This document shows positions 33,290 to 44,511 of a stretch of 64,000 bases of DNA, piece after piece. A program made the translations under genes and the position numbers. Under the pieces are notes generated by a model that worked only from the letters and a program-made list of their open reading frames with translations, was not told the DNA's origin and ran no database searches. This stretch comes from Paraphoma chrysanthemicola (Eukaryota > Ascomycota > Dothideomycetes > Pleosporales > Phaeosphaeriaceae): positions 992,001 to 1,056,000 of the forward strand of contig JAGMWG010000016.1 in assembly GCA_020744225.1 (NCBI GenBank). Direction: 5' to 3'. Every line of letters begins with the position of its first letter. Within the stretch, counting starts at the first letter, position 1.

Positions 33290-35903
33290 ATGGAAGTCGC
33301 GAGCGCGACGCACACGAAGACGGAAGCCGCCCCGCAACCCCACGAGGAAGGCACGAGTGGCCAGAGCAGGATTGCACATACCCTGACGGCGTGTTGTCGC
33401 TGCCGCACAGTGAGACTTTTGCCCTGGGCCCTTTTCCGCGTGCAACACAGTGTAGCTAATATCTGCCCAGCGTAAGACAAGATGCGACCCCGGGCTGCCG
33501 CGCTGCGGGCCCTGCGAGCGGACAAACTCCCACTGCGAGTACTACGACCCCACCAAGGGGCGTAAGATTCCTCGCAACTACGTCGTGCACTTGCAGCACA
33601 AGGTGCGCGAGCTCGAGAAGCAGCTGGCTGATCTCGAGCGCGACGATGTAGAGCCCGACGCCGAGGATGTCATGCGCGGGGCAGCCGCAGTGCGCGTGCA
33701 AGACACCGACGAGTCCAAGTTCCTGGGCCCGTCGAGCGGCATCACCATAACGCGCTTGGTCATGCAATTGGCGAAGCAGTTCACAGAGTCCAAGAGCATA
33801 TCAGAAATAGTGCCGCATGCACGAGCAAAGTCAATAAAGGCGACATTCGCCCAGGAGGACGAGCGGCCGACGTCCAAAATATACCCGCTGGTGAGCGACG
33901 TGGCTGCAGAGGAGCTGCCGAACCGCGAGCTCACCAATCTGCTGGTCGAGCTCTTCTACTGCAAAGGCACGTGCTGCCCTCGAGTGCTCGCTCGCTCGCT
34001 CCTGCCCACCGCTAACAGCGTAAACAGTGCACCCCATGTACCCCATGTTCCACGAGCCTACCTTCACCAGGGACGTCGAGGAGGTCTACACCGGCTCCAA
34101 GGACCCCTACCAGAACTACTGCCTGCGCATGGTCATTGCCATCAGTCTGCAGAAGATGGACACGCAATACGCCGGCCTCGCCGACAGCTACTACCTCGCC
34201 GCGCTCAAGTACTTCGAGGCCGCCATCAAGCCAATGAACCTTAAGACGCTGCAGTGTTTCGCCCTAGTCGCCGGCTACTCGCTTCTCACGCCAACCAGGA
34301 CTGCCGTCTACTACATCATCGGTCTTGGCGTGCGGCTCTGCCAGGCATTAGGCCTGCACGAGGAGAAGACCATCACGGGCGGTCGCGGCGGGCGATCAGC
34401 TGATCCGCTCGAGATCGACATGCGGCGACGCCTCTTCTGGAGTTTGCTCACCATGGACTACGGTCTGTCGCACAGTCTTGGACGCCCAGCTCACTTCGCG
34501 ACAAGACGCGAGCACATCGACGTCAATTTTGGCGAACTCGTTGACGACGTCTACATCACGCGAGAGGGTATCAAACCTGCCCCACAGGCCTCGCTTAAGA
34601 AATGGATCGGCATTCACTTCTACAAGATGCGTCTGCTGCAGCTGGAGATCCGCAAGATGCTATATCAGCGAAAGAAAGACGAGCCCAAGGACGACCAGCA
34701 CCCCTGGTTCACGCAAATGCAGTCCAAGATCGAGGCGTGGCGCGACACCAGCCCTGAGATGGACGGCGGTTCCGGGCTAAACAAAGTTTGGTGAGTGCTC
34801 TTCTTCGCATGTCAAACACGGTGCTCATATGCTTCAGGTTCATCGGCAGGTACAACACCATGATCGTCTTCATGTACCGGCCGTCACCACAAGTCCCCCG
34901 GCCCAGCCTCCAGGCCGCCATCCGCTGCTACGAGGCGTGCGTGTTCAACATCTACATGTCCCAAAAGCAAATCGAGACCAAGTCCATCGACATGACCTGG
35001 ATCTTCGTGCAGTCCATCTTCATGTGCGTCAACACGGTACTCTGGACCCTTTCCTACTCCGAAGTACGTCGACAACACAGCCGTGATGAGGTCGAGGGAC
35101 ATCTCAAGGTTGCATTGGAGTCCATTCGGCTGTCTTCCGAGCGGTGGCCTGGTGTCGCATCTGCCATGGAGCTGTACTTCAACCTCATCGACGCATGCAT
35201 GAAGATTTACAACAAGGACGGCGACGTTCCTATCAGCGCCAGTTCTCCATCAGATACCGCGTCGGTAGTGTCGAGCAACATCATCGACGGTATCAATCGA
35301 TCCCGGACAACCAGCCCAGCCACGGCGTCCACTGCATCAGTGAGCACGCCCTCCGATAAAGTCTCCGTGCCGTTCGGCTATTTACAGAATCAGAGCCAGC
35401 CAGTCTTCAATTACAGCAACGCGCAATCAAATGGCACAAGCGTGTACGCCACTTCGCCAAACCCTCAGCAGGCATCGTTACACACTTCTCCACAGCAACA
35501 GCTGCCACAGTATACCGACATGAGCCCCAAAACGTCCATCGATGCAGCCATGCCCATCTTCTCCTACCCGCCGACCACACAATTTACATCGCTGCCCACA
35601 ACGTTCGCCGAGCTTCCGCAATGGAACCCTACCTTCACCATGCCGCCGCAGGAGCCGTACGGCATGCCGACTATGCCAATGTCTTCGCCATTTTACAACG
35701 AGGCATATGCCGCCAACCAGGGCTACGAGCTTGCTGATTACCTGAACCCTGGCTGGAGCCAAGAAGCAAGAGGGAATGGCTTGAATCAAGAGCAACAAGC
35801 GCAGCTAATGCAGGACTTTGAAATGCATGAGACGAGCAAGATCGAGGAGATGATTCAGCAGAGCCACCAGCTGTTCCGACCACCACAGCTACATACATAC
35901 TGA
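33290..35903 (+). CDS. Zn2Cys6 transcription factor
   Basis: Model: join(33290..33409, 33471..33966, 34028..34790, 34838..35903), 814 aa. The first intron splits the cluster after CCRCRT and restores CCRCRTRKTRC...CGPC...C with spacing C2C6C6C2C6C. A dimerisation helix (VHLQHKVRELEKQLADLE) follows. The Fungal_trans domain spans about 190-500 (MYPMFHEPTF, RLCQALGLHEEKTI, MRRRLFWSLLTMDYGLSHSL) and continues in exon 4. The tail is Ser/Gln/Pro-rich and likely an activation region. The intron at 33967-34027 fits only with a GC donor (AAAG/GCACGT). The rest of the protein reads like a widely kept, single-copy fungal regulator, but I cannot name it. It is divergent from the regulator at 29544. Confidence 0.9.
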
Positions 35904-36690
35904 AGAGCGGTCGAGATCAGTCTGGAGCACTATCATTTGAAGCACTGTGGGGTGATTTGTGGGCAAATCTCACTAGAAACAGTCTCATACACTAAATGGC
36001 CGCGCATTACTCGCTGGCTTCCGTGTCATGAGGAAATCACTTCCCCGGAATACATGAAAAATCAGGATAACAGGGGGACGAGTCAAGGCAGTGGCGCACG
36101 TGTCAACGTGCCGAGCGCTACCGGTATTTGCCTAGGTCGGTCGATCCCGCAGATCTGTCCGGCCGAATCTGTTGGTCGGTCCCCAAACAGGGATTACTCA
36201 CAACCCAAATAAGACGTCGTCCGACAATCTAGACCACCATCATCGCCACTGCCGCGATTGATTCACCAACACCCAGGTACAAGAACAAGGATGTCGCACG
36301 CGTCATGCTACCTTTCTGAGAAAGGTGCTCAAGCGATGGTGTCACGACAGATTTTTCATGTGGCCTTGGCTCGACGCGACGTGCCACGACGGTACATAGG
36401 GAAGAGGACGTGCATTGAGCATGGATACGAGGCAACAAGGATACGACCGGGCCGTCGGAACGACAGGGGTTTGAAGCGGCCGAAGATAGAGGATTATGCC
36501 AATGTTTTGGGTCTGGATTCTCAGATGCGGACATGGGACGGATGCAGTACCCAGCAGGTCTGAGTAAGTTACATTCATGATACGACGCACGTTGTAATAG
36601 ACACATTCAATGCTTATCCTCTACTGAGATGCATTGCCACCATACTTGTGCCTAAACCTTCGTTTCGCTTGACGCGCTTTGGCTACCCAT
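35904..36690. other. intergenic, convergent 3' ends
   Basis: 787 bp after the regulator. Antiparallel short frames at 36229-36606 and 36258-36563 are shadows of each other with no family features. Confidence 0.55.
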
Positions 36691-37951
36691 TCATTCACGT
36701 GCCCAGATATCACTACTCCCATCACTCCCCCCCTCGTCCTTCCCCTCTCTCGCCCAGCCCAACTGATCACACTCGGTTTCAAAATACGCCTCTAATGCCT
36801 TGACCAAGATGACTATATCCTCCCCTCTCACATCCTTATCATCCTTCTTCCCCCCCTCCCCGCCATCTTTTCCACCACCCCCTCCTTTCCTATCACTACC
36901 ATCGTCTCCCTCCCCTCTCAACCCCCAACCCATCCTACAAGCCCAATACACCCACTCCGCACCCCTAAGTCTCGTCTTACGCTCCCAATCCTCAACTGTG
37001 GGCCGATTATCTTCGAGTTCTACGACAAGTTCAGAAAGACTGTCGGTTGGGTTCAGGCGGTGGTCTTCGAGGATGTTTGATAGTGCGATTGTGGCGCCGA
37101 GGGAGAAGGCGTGGCGTTTTAAGGGAGGGAGGATGGGAGGGGAGGGGTGGGAATTTGAGTGGACTTGGAGAGGGAATGACGGGGATGGAGTGTGATGGGT
37201 GATGAGGCGGCGGTGGTGTAGGTGATGGCGATGTAGGAGATGTTTTGCTGCTGGAGTGTGTAGGTGTGCGGTGTTCCTTGTGTTTGTTTGAGCGGATGGA
37301 TTTGCGTGCGCGGAATATAGCCTCAAGTGGTGATGGAGAGTTGGGGGAATCGGATATTGTGCTCCAGGACCTTGTTGTCGTGGTTGGCGAGACGGCTTCG
37401 AGGGGACTGGCCATGTGGCGTTGCTTAGGTGTGTGTGTTTCTGCGCGTGTAGTCGGCGCATTAGCGTTCGGGGTGGTGGAGTGATCCGCGCGTGGCGTTG
37501 AAGTATTTGTTGTTTCTGTATGTGTACTATGCTTGCGCGGGCTGAGACTGGTGCTGGCGTGTATCTGCTCTACTTGATTTGCTTCGGAATCGTCTGTGCC
37601 GGATACAGCATACTCAGCACTCTTCATGGCGGGTTTCCTCGCGGATTTCCTCGTTTTTTGTATGCGCCTTTTACGTCGTAAGAATGGTTCCTCGGGCTCA
37701 AGATCTTCATCGGCGGTGAATTCATACTCACCCTCACTACTCTTTTTGCCGAGCGGCCTCATCGCCTTCCACGAATGCCTGTCGTGCAGTATCGATGCAT
37801 CATGCATTTCGACATCGTTGTCCCCATCCTCATCTTCGTTTACATCGTCCACATCTGAAGTGACAAACTCCTCGGTCTTTGGCGCAAATCTCCTCTGGTA
37901 CTTTCGCTTCTGCCTGGGCTTGATATCGGGTGGGACAGCGGTGCTTCCCAT
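36691..37951 (-). CDS. disordered basic protein, possibly the 3' part of the next gene
   Basis: Opens at ATG 37951 with a basic KPRQKRKYQRRF segment, then acidic and Ser/Thr/Pro-rich low-complexity sequence. The first frame stays open to 37031, while a second frame is open from 37461 to the stop at 36691 and carries the only fold-like part (AFSLGATIALSNILEDHRLN, then a Trp-rich WVYWACRMGW and a Gly/Lys/Asp-rich tail). An intron or frameshift between about 37370 and 37130 must join them; a 49-bp GTCCTG...GAG intron at the frame AGG/CTA would work but lacks a clear branch point. No family is recognised. It lies 14 bp downstream of the previous stop on the same strand, so it may be one gene with the ORF at 37966-38722. 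Confidence 0.5.
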
Positions 37952-37965
37952 ATCGTCCGCTTTGG

Positions 37966-38722
37966 CTACCTTGTCGCGTTTTTAATCGTTTTGTCAAGGC
38001 CCGACACGTTAAGCTTGACAAGAGCATCTTGGGATGAGGTATCGGTTGTTTGGCGGCTTGTCCCCAGGAACTGTTCAGCAGCTGTGTGCTCCTGTTAGCG
38101 GGATCCAATGAGCTCTGTATAGGAGATCGCTTACCAAAGTTGCGTGTAGTGATGCTGATGTATGTTCGATGCTTTGAGCTACCTCTGTCGAGATTGTGCT
38201 ATGCGTTGCGTTGCCGTCGAGCCCGTGCAGGACACTATGACGGGCAGACTTGTCAGTTGCGCGCCTCGCTCTGTCTCGCATGCGCCGCCTTTCTCGCCGC
38301 TCAATACCTTCATCTGAATGATTATTATCATCGTCGCGAGTGAGGACGATAATGTCAGTGCTGCGCGATAAAGCTGCCGCCGGTGATGATGATCTTATAC
38401 GCGTCTGTGGTTGCACAGGGTCGACAGCGCTGCCTGTCTGGTCGACTGCAACACTGGATGTCTTGCGCCGCTCTTCCGCAAGGTACAGTCCTCCTATAGC
38501 CTCCAATGTTCTCTTGAGAAGTACCACAGCGCGCTCGCTGACTTGTGACGCGGCTGGCGCGTCAGTGAAGAGAGCGGCTCGGAAGATGGCAAGACCTTGC
38601 GCTTTGACGCGTGCGGGTGCCTCAGCGTCATTCACAAAGAAGTTGTAACGTTGCCACAGCTCGGCCATGGATGCATCGTCATCCAGAGTGCCGTCGCGTA
38701 TCTTTTGCTCGATGTCACTCAT
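37966..38722 (-). CDS. hypothetical protein with helical N-terminus
   Basis: Model: complement(37966..38091, 38135..38722), 237 aa from ATG 38722 (MSDIEQKIRDGTLDDD). An in-frame ATG at 38875 would add a hydrophobic stretch (VLAVIQVLLCITLLRLLVL), so a 288-aa membrane-anchored form is possible. The 43-bp intron 38092-38134 (GTAAGC...CTAACAG) closes in phase. Residues about 15-90 are predicted helical (AELWQRYNFFVNDAEAPARV, AVVLLKRTLEAIGGLYLAEE), followed by an Arg-rich RRERRRMRDRARRATDK segment. I do not recognise the family. The stop codon sits inside a possible GTAGCC donor; splicing to CCCAG/G at about 37913 would fuse this protein in frame to the next ORF. Confidence 0.6.
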
Positions 38723-38996
38723 GGTTGATGTGGCTGCAGTGAGCAGAGTGAGGTGGAAGGCGCGGAGATCAAGGGTAAGGACGAGAAGACGCAAGAGCGT
38801 AATGCATAACAAGACTTGGATCACGGCTAGTACTTTCACTATATTCACACCGCTCTTCGATGGGTGCAGCAGCATAGCAAACAGTTCTGAGAGGGCTCAG
38901 TGCACACTTGCGAAGTCCTGCGTGGTCATTTGAGTGAACATTATTCGTATTTGCCTACGTTTGAGACTGGCTACGTCAGTCCGGATTAAGAGGTGA

Positions 38997-40460
38997 TCAG
39001 TTGTCTCTTTGAACATGGCCATCTCGTGCTTTAACTTCCCCAACCCGAGGCCAGCACCTGGGCCCGGTCGATGACCTTGCGCAAACCTCGCCTGCCTCGC
39101 AACACGTACCTCCGCAACAGTCGACCTTGCTCGGAGACTTGAAGACAAGCGCATGAGCACTGCGTGCGACAAACAAGATCTTTGCAAAAATTACTGGCGC
39201 ACTGAACCCGGTCGCTGCATTCTCAGTCGGCTCACTCGTTTGTTCAGTATGAGAAGCAGTAGTGCTCGCATCAACACTAGTCGTGCTCGTCATCGTACTC
39301 GTCCCTGTCGTCATTGTCTTGTTTTCATTCTGGCTCGTCTGAGTAACAGTCCGGATCCTCGAATCAGTCCCGTCTGATACACCGGGCGGCGCGCAACCGA
39401 AGATTGTCATCGGGCCTGAAAACTTCGCCGCACATAGCTCGCCGTTCTTACAAACATTGTGCGAGAATGGACAACAGAACTCTTCGCTCGTGTCGTAGCA
39501 TAGCGTTACGCCGCAGTTGGTGAGATGCTGCTTACAATAGATTGGATCAGGCGGAATCGTGGGCATCGGGATCGAGGTATTGAAGACTTGTGGAGGTGGA
39601 GTCGGTATGATTGAGGCGACAGCGGCCGATACCTGGGACGTGGATGATGCCATCGCAACTGGTAAGAAAAGAAGAGTGCGGAATATTCTAGGAATATTGA
39701 GTCTCACTCCAGCATTTGTACTCGGCTGCCATAACCGCACAATCGTTGTCGGACCCATGCCTTTTCCTGCTCCACCTGCCGACTGCGTGTGGTCTGCTTG
39801 CTTTGAAATCGCGCCCGCACCAGTCGTTTCGCCGACATACCATACTTCGTCATTCGTACTCGTCGATTCCCCTCCAATCGTAGTCGTGCTTGTACTCGAT
39901 ATCGTAATTGTAACTCCTCCGCTTGTACTCGACAGCGATCCCCCACTCTCACAGAAATAATCCTTCTCCCCATGTCCTACGGGCTTGGTCTTACAAATTT
40001 TGCTCAACGCACAATGGTTCTTGCCCTCTGGACAGCACCTTTGCGTCGTGGGATCAATGCACACGTTGCCGCAGCGCACGTCGTCGGAGCTGCACGGGGC
40101 GGAACTTGTTACGGCTTGCGACGGGGTATTGGTTGGTAAATTCGTAGGCTTTGTTGATGAAGGATCTTCGGGAGGCGGCGCCTTTAAGTCTGGTGACGGG
40201 GCGCGGCGGTACAGAAATGTTGGGATATGCCATGGTGGAATGAGGTTTCGGGCCTCTTTGTGCGTGAGGCTTGTGCTGGTGGAATGTGGGGAGCGGCGTG
40301 GGTCGGGCATGCTAAATGGCATGCTCGGGGTTATGTATGGTAGGTTTGAAGAATTGGGGAGGATGTCAACTTCGGGTTTGGAGCCTGCTCCTGGGGATGG
40401 GGTTGTGGTGGATTTGGCTGTTGAGAGGATGGAAGTTAGTATGAGGGTTACGATTAGCAT
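38997..40460 (-). CDS. secreted Cys-rich, Ser/Thr-rich protein
   Basis: Single open frame of 487 aa from ATG 40460; the extension to 40550 begins with TTG. Residues 1-17 (MLIVTLILTSILSTAKS) are a good signal peptide, followed by Thr/Ser/Pro-rich sequence. Three cysteine modules are visible: CSSDDVRCGNVCI...CCPEG...C near residues 120-170, CKQHLTNCGVTLCYD...FCCPF...C...C near 310-360, and CCGGTCCEAGEVC near 455-475. Ser/Thr-rich linkers, likely O-glycosylated, separate them. A second hydrophobic stretch (RIFRTLLFLPVAMASS) precedes module 2, so an unrecognised intron, or two genes, is possible. The protein is expected at the cell surface or secreted. It resembles small Cys-rich modules of fungal wall proteins, but I assign no function. 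Confidence 0.65.
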   Translation of the reverse strand: MLIVTLILTSILSTAKSTTTPSPGAGSKPEVDILPNSSNLPYITPSMPFSMPDPRRSPHSTSTSLTHKEARNLIPPWHIPTFLYRRAPSPDLKAPPPEDPSSTKPTNLPTNTPSQAVTSSAPCSSDDVRCGNVCIDPTTQRCCPEGKNHCALSKICKTKPVGHGEKDYFCESGGSLSSTSGGVTITISSTSTTTIGGESTSTNDEVWYVGETTGAGAISKQADHTQSAGGAGKGMGPTTIVRLWQPSTNAGVRLNIPRIFRTLLFLPVAMASSTSQVSAAVASIIPTPPPQVFNTSIPMPTIPPDPIYCKQHLTNCGVTLCYDTSEEFCCPFSHNVCKNGELCAAKFSGPMTIFGCAPPGVSDGTDSRIRTVTQTSQNENKTMTTGTSTMTSTTSVDASTTASHTEQTSEPTENAATGFSAPVIFAKILFVARSAHALVFKSPSKVDCCGGTCCEAGEVCARSSTGPRCWPRVGEVKARDGHVQRDN

Positions 40461-41084
40461 TGATCTCTTTGATGCTTTCAGGAAGAGGAGTAAGAAGCCA
40501 TGACAAAACTTTCTCTGGAGGAGCGTTTTGTGGGTGTTGGTGTGCTTCAATGCGCATTGCGGCGGTGGGCACGAATGTGAAGGGCATTTTGCAGTGACAC
40601 GTCAACGCACAACAGCTCTTGTTGCTTCACATATTTTTGCCAGTCGTGACGCATGCATGTATGCTTCACATCATACTTTTGCCCGGCACTCGATGAAGTC
40701 TCCAGTCCAATTTCGAAGGACGTCTTCGTTCTCGGGGCATGGGGAGAGTTCATCACGTGAACGTTATTACCGAACGGTACTCAAGTAGCGCGGAGCTTAG
40801 TGGAACACCATGGATGGTCCCCTCCATACATGCGATGTCAAGGCTTGAGGTCGACCAGAATGTCTAGACCGAGGCGAATCAGGTTGCACGAGGTAGAATG
40901 TTCCAGCCACATTTGGGTTACACAGCCACACGAGCGCCACAGCTACGTCACACTTTTACTCCGCATATAACCGTCGCGCCCTCGCACCATTGGCAAGTTC
41001 ACAATCCAATCCTCTTCATCCAACTCACTCAATATCAATTCACGCAACGAATCATCACAAATCATACCTCTCAAAATCACCAAA
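40461..41084. other. intergenic, divergent promoter region
   Basis: 624 bp between the divergent starts of the secreted protein and the 64-residue protein. The stretch directly before 41085 is pyrimidine- and CA-rich, as in a 5' leader. Nothing else is seen. Confidence 0.55.
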
Positions 41085-41279
41085 ATGCCCGTTCCCATGC
41101 CCTCCTCAGAGAAATCTACATCTTCAACATCCTCAGCGCCACAAGCGGCCGAAAACAGCACAACACAGAGCGTAGCGAGCGCGACACAGACAGAGAAGAC
41201 GCAGGAGGAGCAGGAGGCAGAGAAGCTGTATCTGGAGAGAATGGAAGAAGAGTATGCGAAGCGTGAGGGAGGTGCTTAG
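41085..41279 (+). CDS. small acidic protein, 64 aa
   Basis: A 64-residue frame starting in a strong context (CAAAATG). The first 30 residues are Ser/Thr/Ala-rich and disordered; residues 32-64 form a charged, probably helical segment ending in EEEYAKREGGA. I recall similar short proteins in other Dothideomycetes but cannot name the family. The high charge, clean start and codon use favour a real gene over a chance frame. Confidence 0.6.
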   Translation: MPVPMPSSEKSTSSTSSAPQAAENSTTQSVASATQTEKTQEEQEAEKLYLERMEEEYAKREGGA

Positions 41280-41459
41280 AAGAGTCACAAGCGATGTGAC
41301 AAAGAGGAGGAAGGCTTCTTATTCGGCAATAGATTGATATGGGAGATGATTGATGAATGGAAGATACCCAACACAACCCTTAAAATCACACCCAAAACAC
41401 TCCCGTAAATCGTCCAATCAAATATTCTCATCTCCATCACACCTGTTTCCAACAATACC

Positions 41460-42047
41460 TTATGCCCCACTCAACGCCTTCTCAACAACCTCTCTCGCCC
41501 TTCCCTCCATCCTAATCTCCAGCGCCAATTCGTGTCCCCTCTCCGTCATCTTTCCCCACGTCTTCCTCAATATTCCCACAATCTTGTCCTCATCATGCTC
41601 CTTCTCAAACTGCTCGAACTGATCGTCCAGAAATACTAGACACGCTACATCCTCCAGTACCTGCGTTTCTTCGTCCTTTTTCAAATCTTCTTTGCGTATC
41701 AGCGCGCCAACCCGGTCTGCAAAGGTCGCGTCATAACCGGATTCGACGCATATGGTGGACACGAGCTCGGCTTGTCGCTTTTTCAGGAACGTGCGCCAGG
41801 CGTGGTAGCCTGGTTTTGTCATTGGGTACGACGAGCGAGGGATTTCCCAGCGGCGAAAGTGTTGTGCGCGGATCGCGAGGCGAAGGTGCTCGGGTGCGTC
41901 CGGGGAGCGCTTCTCGAGGTAGGATGTGCATTTTTGCGCATAGTGTAGTTCGTAGGGTGTTTCGACGCCGTTGGAGGTGGTTTTGTTCGGGTCGAGAGAG
42001 TGCGCGGCGTCGATTGCCTCGAGGGCTTTTTCGAAGGGCGTAGTCAT
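41460..42047 (-). CDS. DUF4202 domain protein
   Basis: Single exon, 195 aa, ATG 42047. It matches DUF4202 along its whole length: FEKALEAIDAAHSLDPN at the start, the YAQKCTSYLEK segment, the signature AIRAQHFRRWEIPRSSYP near residue 60, PGYHAWRTFLKKRQAE, and LEDVACLVFLDDQFEQF near 135. The family is sometimes labelled glutamyl-tRNA-synthetase-like but its biochemical role is unproved. His and Arg in the QHFRRW motif are the likely functional residues. It ends 180 bp from the convergent 64-aa gene. Confidence 0.92.
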   Translation of the reverse strand: MTTPFEKALEAIDAAHSLDPNKTTSNGVETPYELHYAQKCTSYLEKRSPDAPEHLRLAIRAQHFRRWEIPRSSYPMTKPGYHAWRTFLKKRQAELVSTICVESGYDATFADRVGALIRKEDLKKDEETQVLEDVACLVFLDDQFEQFEKEHDEDKIVGILRKTWGKMTERGHELALEIRMEGRAREVVEKALSGA

Positions 42048-42779
42048 TGTGAATGAGACGCTAGGGAGGTTCTGGGGATGGTAGGTTACTTGAGTTGTGG
42101 TGAAAATGCTGATGGGAATGGTGGTAAGACATATCGCGTGCTGTGTGATTTGTCGCGCGAGCTGGGAGACGCGATGATAAGTTAGCGGCTGGCGTGCCCC
42201 ACGTTGCTTGCTTGGTGGGGTACACCCCTGTCTGGCCTGTCGATTAGCACTTATATCACATCAGGGTCGTCCGCCCTCAGATACATTAGAGGAGACTAAT
42301 GCGCCAACCTTTTTGTGAGATAAGCTTATATGCTATGCCCGGCGGTGGGACAATCCGTCAGCTACATCCACACTCTTGATAAAGGGTCAGCGCGAATCTG
42401 TCTACTCGTAGGTCCCTGTTCGCATTGCGCGTGTGATAGCTATAAAGTCTTCGGTGCATCATCCAGTTGGCGTTGGAGCCCTCCCTGTACGCAAAGAACT
42501 TGAGGAGCACTCTTGACATGTCGAGGCGCAGTATGCTCCGGGCTGTGTCAGCGGCGTCTACCTCGTTCTCCCACTTCACCGCTCATCGGTGGTTGGCTCA
42601 CTGAGAGGCCCGTGCCCACCGCCTGCTCAACCTCGAAAATCAACTCTCAGCTGCAGCCTCATTGGCATACTGTATAAACCTCCGCTCATTCGCAGAATGC
42701 ATTCGCAGAATGACCACTTTTGATCCTTTGCCCATGGTTTCGGGTGGTAATTGTTCACTCCGCAGCCATAGACCTGGAA
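42048..42779. other. intergenic, divergent promoter region
   Basis: 732 bp upstream of homeodomain gene B. Short frames here are TTG-initiated and carry no motif. The frame of gene B itself extends to 42720 only with TTG. Confidence 0.55.
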
Positions 42780-44511
42780 ATGTTCTCTGTCTCGAAATGG
42801 GATGATTTCACCTTCGAGACTAACGAACATCTGGAGACTACCCTCTTTGAATCAAATCCCCTCGATACCGATGATTTTCCTGTTCTTGAAGAAAGGGAGC
42901 CGTGGGCATCCGGTTTGACGCCACCACACCAGCAATGGTTTCAGGATGTCTCGATCCCACCACATGCGGATGTGCAGCTTTCCGATGATGGTTATGGGAA
43001 TCCAGCGCAAGGCACCCATGGCCGAACGGACCAAGTGACAACCATCAGTACAACGCCGACGACAACGAAGAAGCGGACGATCATTACTCTTGAACAACGC
43101 CGACATTTGGTCAACAAATTTCGAACAAATCCATATCCGGATGAGAAGGCGATGCAAGATCTTTCGAAGCAGCTCAGACACTCAGTTCGTACCATCAGAA
43201 ATTGGTTCACCAATACCAGATCTCGATGTCATGAAGCAAAAGGTGTGTTAGCATAATCGAAGATGAACATGTACGGTGCTTCGGCTAACTCTAATAGACA
43301 CCTCACCTCAAACAGTATCAGTTGCCAATCTGAATCACTTCAATCGTGTCTCGCCTCCGCCTGACAGTGTTCCCATCGACAACATCATCGAGATGCCAAC
43401 TGAAATGGAGGACGTGTGGCCTTCACGTGGTCGGACGCCAACCCCACCAATTGATCTGCCTTCCGCGCGGCGAGATAACAGTCAGGCTAGCTCTGTGGGC
43501 TCAGTCGCATCATTTGACAGCATAAGGTCGGTTGACTCACGAGGCTCACGCAAAGGCCGGCGAAGCTGGGCGGCACGGATACCTATGCCAACAAGGCAAA
43601 AGCTGGTAGCCCGCTACTTTTGCACTCACCCCACGTGCGACCGATCCTTCCATCATCGCTTTGAGTGGGAACGTCACGAAGAAGCAGTGCACTATTGTCC
43701 TTATCATTGGACTTGCTGTTCAGAGCAAGGGGCCGATGAAATCATGAAACATTGTTTCGTGTGCGACGAGCAGAACGTACCATTGCGACATATACACGAA
43801 AACCATTTCTCGACTTGCGCCAAGAAACCAGTCAAGGAGCGAATCTTCTTTCGAAGAGACCAGATCCAGCAGCATATCAAAAGGCATTTGACATTTGTTG
43901 GGTCGCGCCATCTCGCCGCACCCGACGCAATCCTGAAGTTCTGGAAGTGCGAAAATTCCAGCTTAGGTGAAGCTGCACTGCAATGTGGGTTCTGTGGTTG
44001 CAAGCTCTCAACTTCGGCTGCTAGGAACGACCACGTGTTCCGTCACTTTCAAGCTGGCATGGGCAAGTCTCAATGGAATCCAGGGATCACGCAGCATGAC
44101 AAGTCGTCTTCGAAGGATCCACCTCATGAACAACTTTCATCCCAGGCTTCTACTGTCGAATCTCGCCATGATACATCAACTACAATAGAGGGAATCCGTC
44201 TCGCAAGTGTCTCTTGGCTACGGCGTCGCCTCTACCAGCGGAGACTACTTCTACGCATCACCTGCTCCAACTGCGAGCAAGACTTTACACATTCACTGCC
44301 TCCAGAGGTACCATCAACCACGGACTGTACATCGCGGTTGTGTCGCGAGTCAGAGACGCAAGGTGATCCAGAACACCTCAAATTGAGCCCTGGAGAGCCA
44401 TATAAGATTCAGTGTAGATCTTGTGACTTTTATACTTCGGCTGGTGATGAGACACTCGCTCGGGTCTTACATCGGAGCCAACTGCATAGTCAAACACACA
44501 CCGGTCTGTAG
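42780..44511 (+). CDS. TALE-type homeodomain plus C2H2 zinc-finger protein (paralogue B)
   Basis: Model: join(42780..43242, 43298..44511), 558 aa. The intron 43243-43297 (GTGTGT...ATAG) is phase 1 and lies directly after the homeodomain, as in paralogues A and C. The homeodomain covers about residues 95-152 with TNPYPDE and RTIRNWFTNTRSR. After it come a Pro/Ser-rich linker, the basic motif RGSRKGRRSW, a C-x4-C...H-x4-H finger (FCTHPTCDRSF...HEEAVH), a Cys/His-rich middle and GFCGCKLS...H-x3-H. It lacks the SLERFL-like motif of A and C and its C-terminus is shorter, ending in two further CxxC pairs (CSNCEQDF and CRSCDFY). It lies 401 bp upstream of paralogue C on the same strand. Confidence 0.86.

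Noticed and set aside
39985..40503. 172-codon plus-strand open frame
   Set aside because: Antisense to the secreted Cys-rich gene, which has a signal peptide and ordered cysteines.
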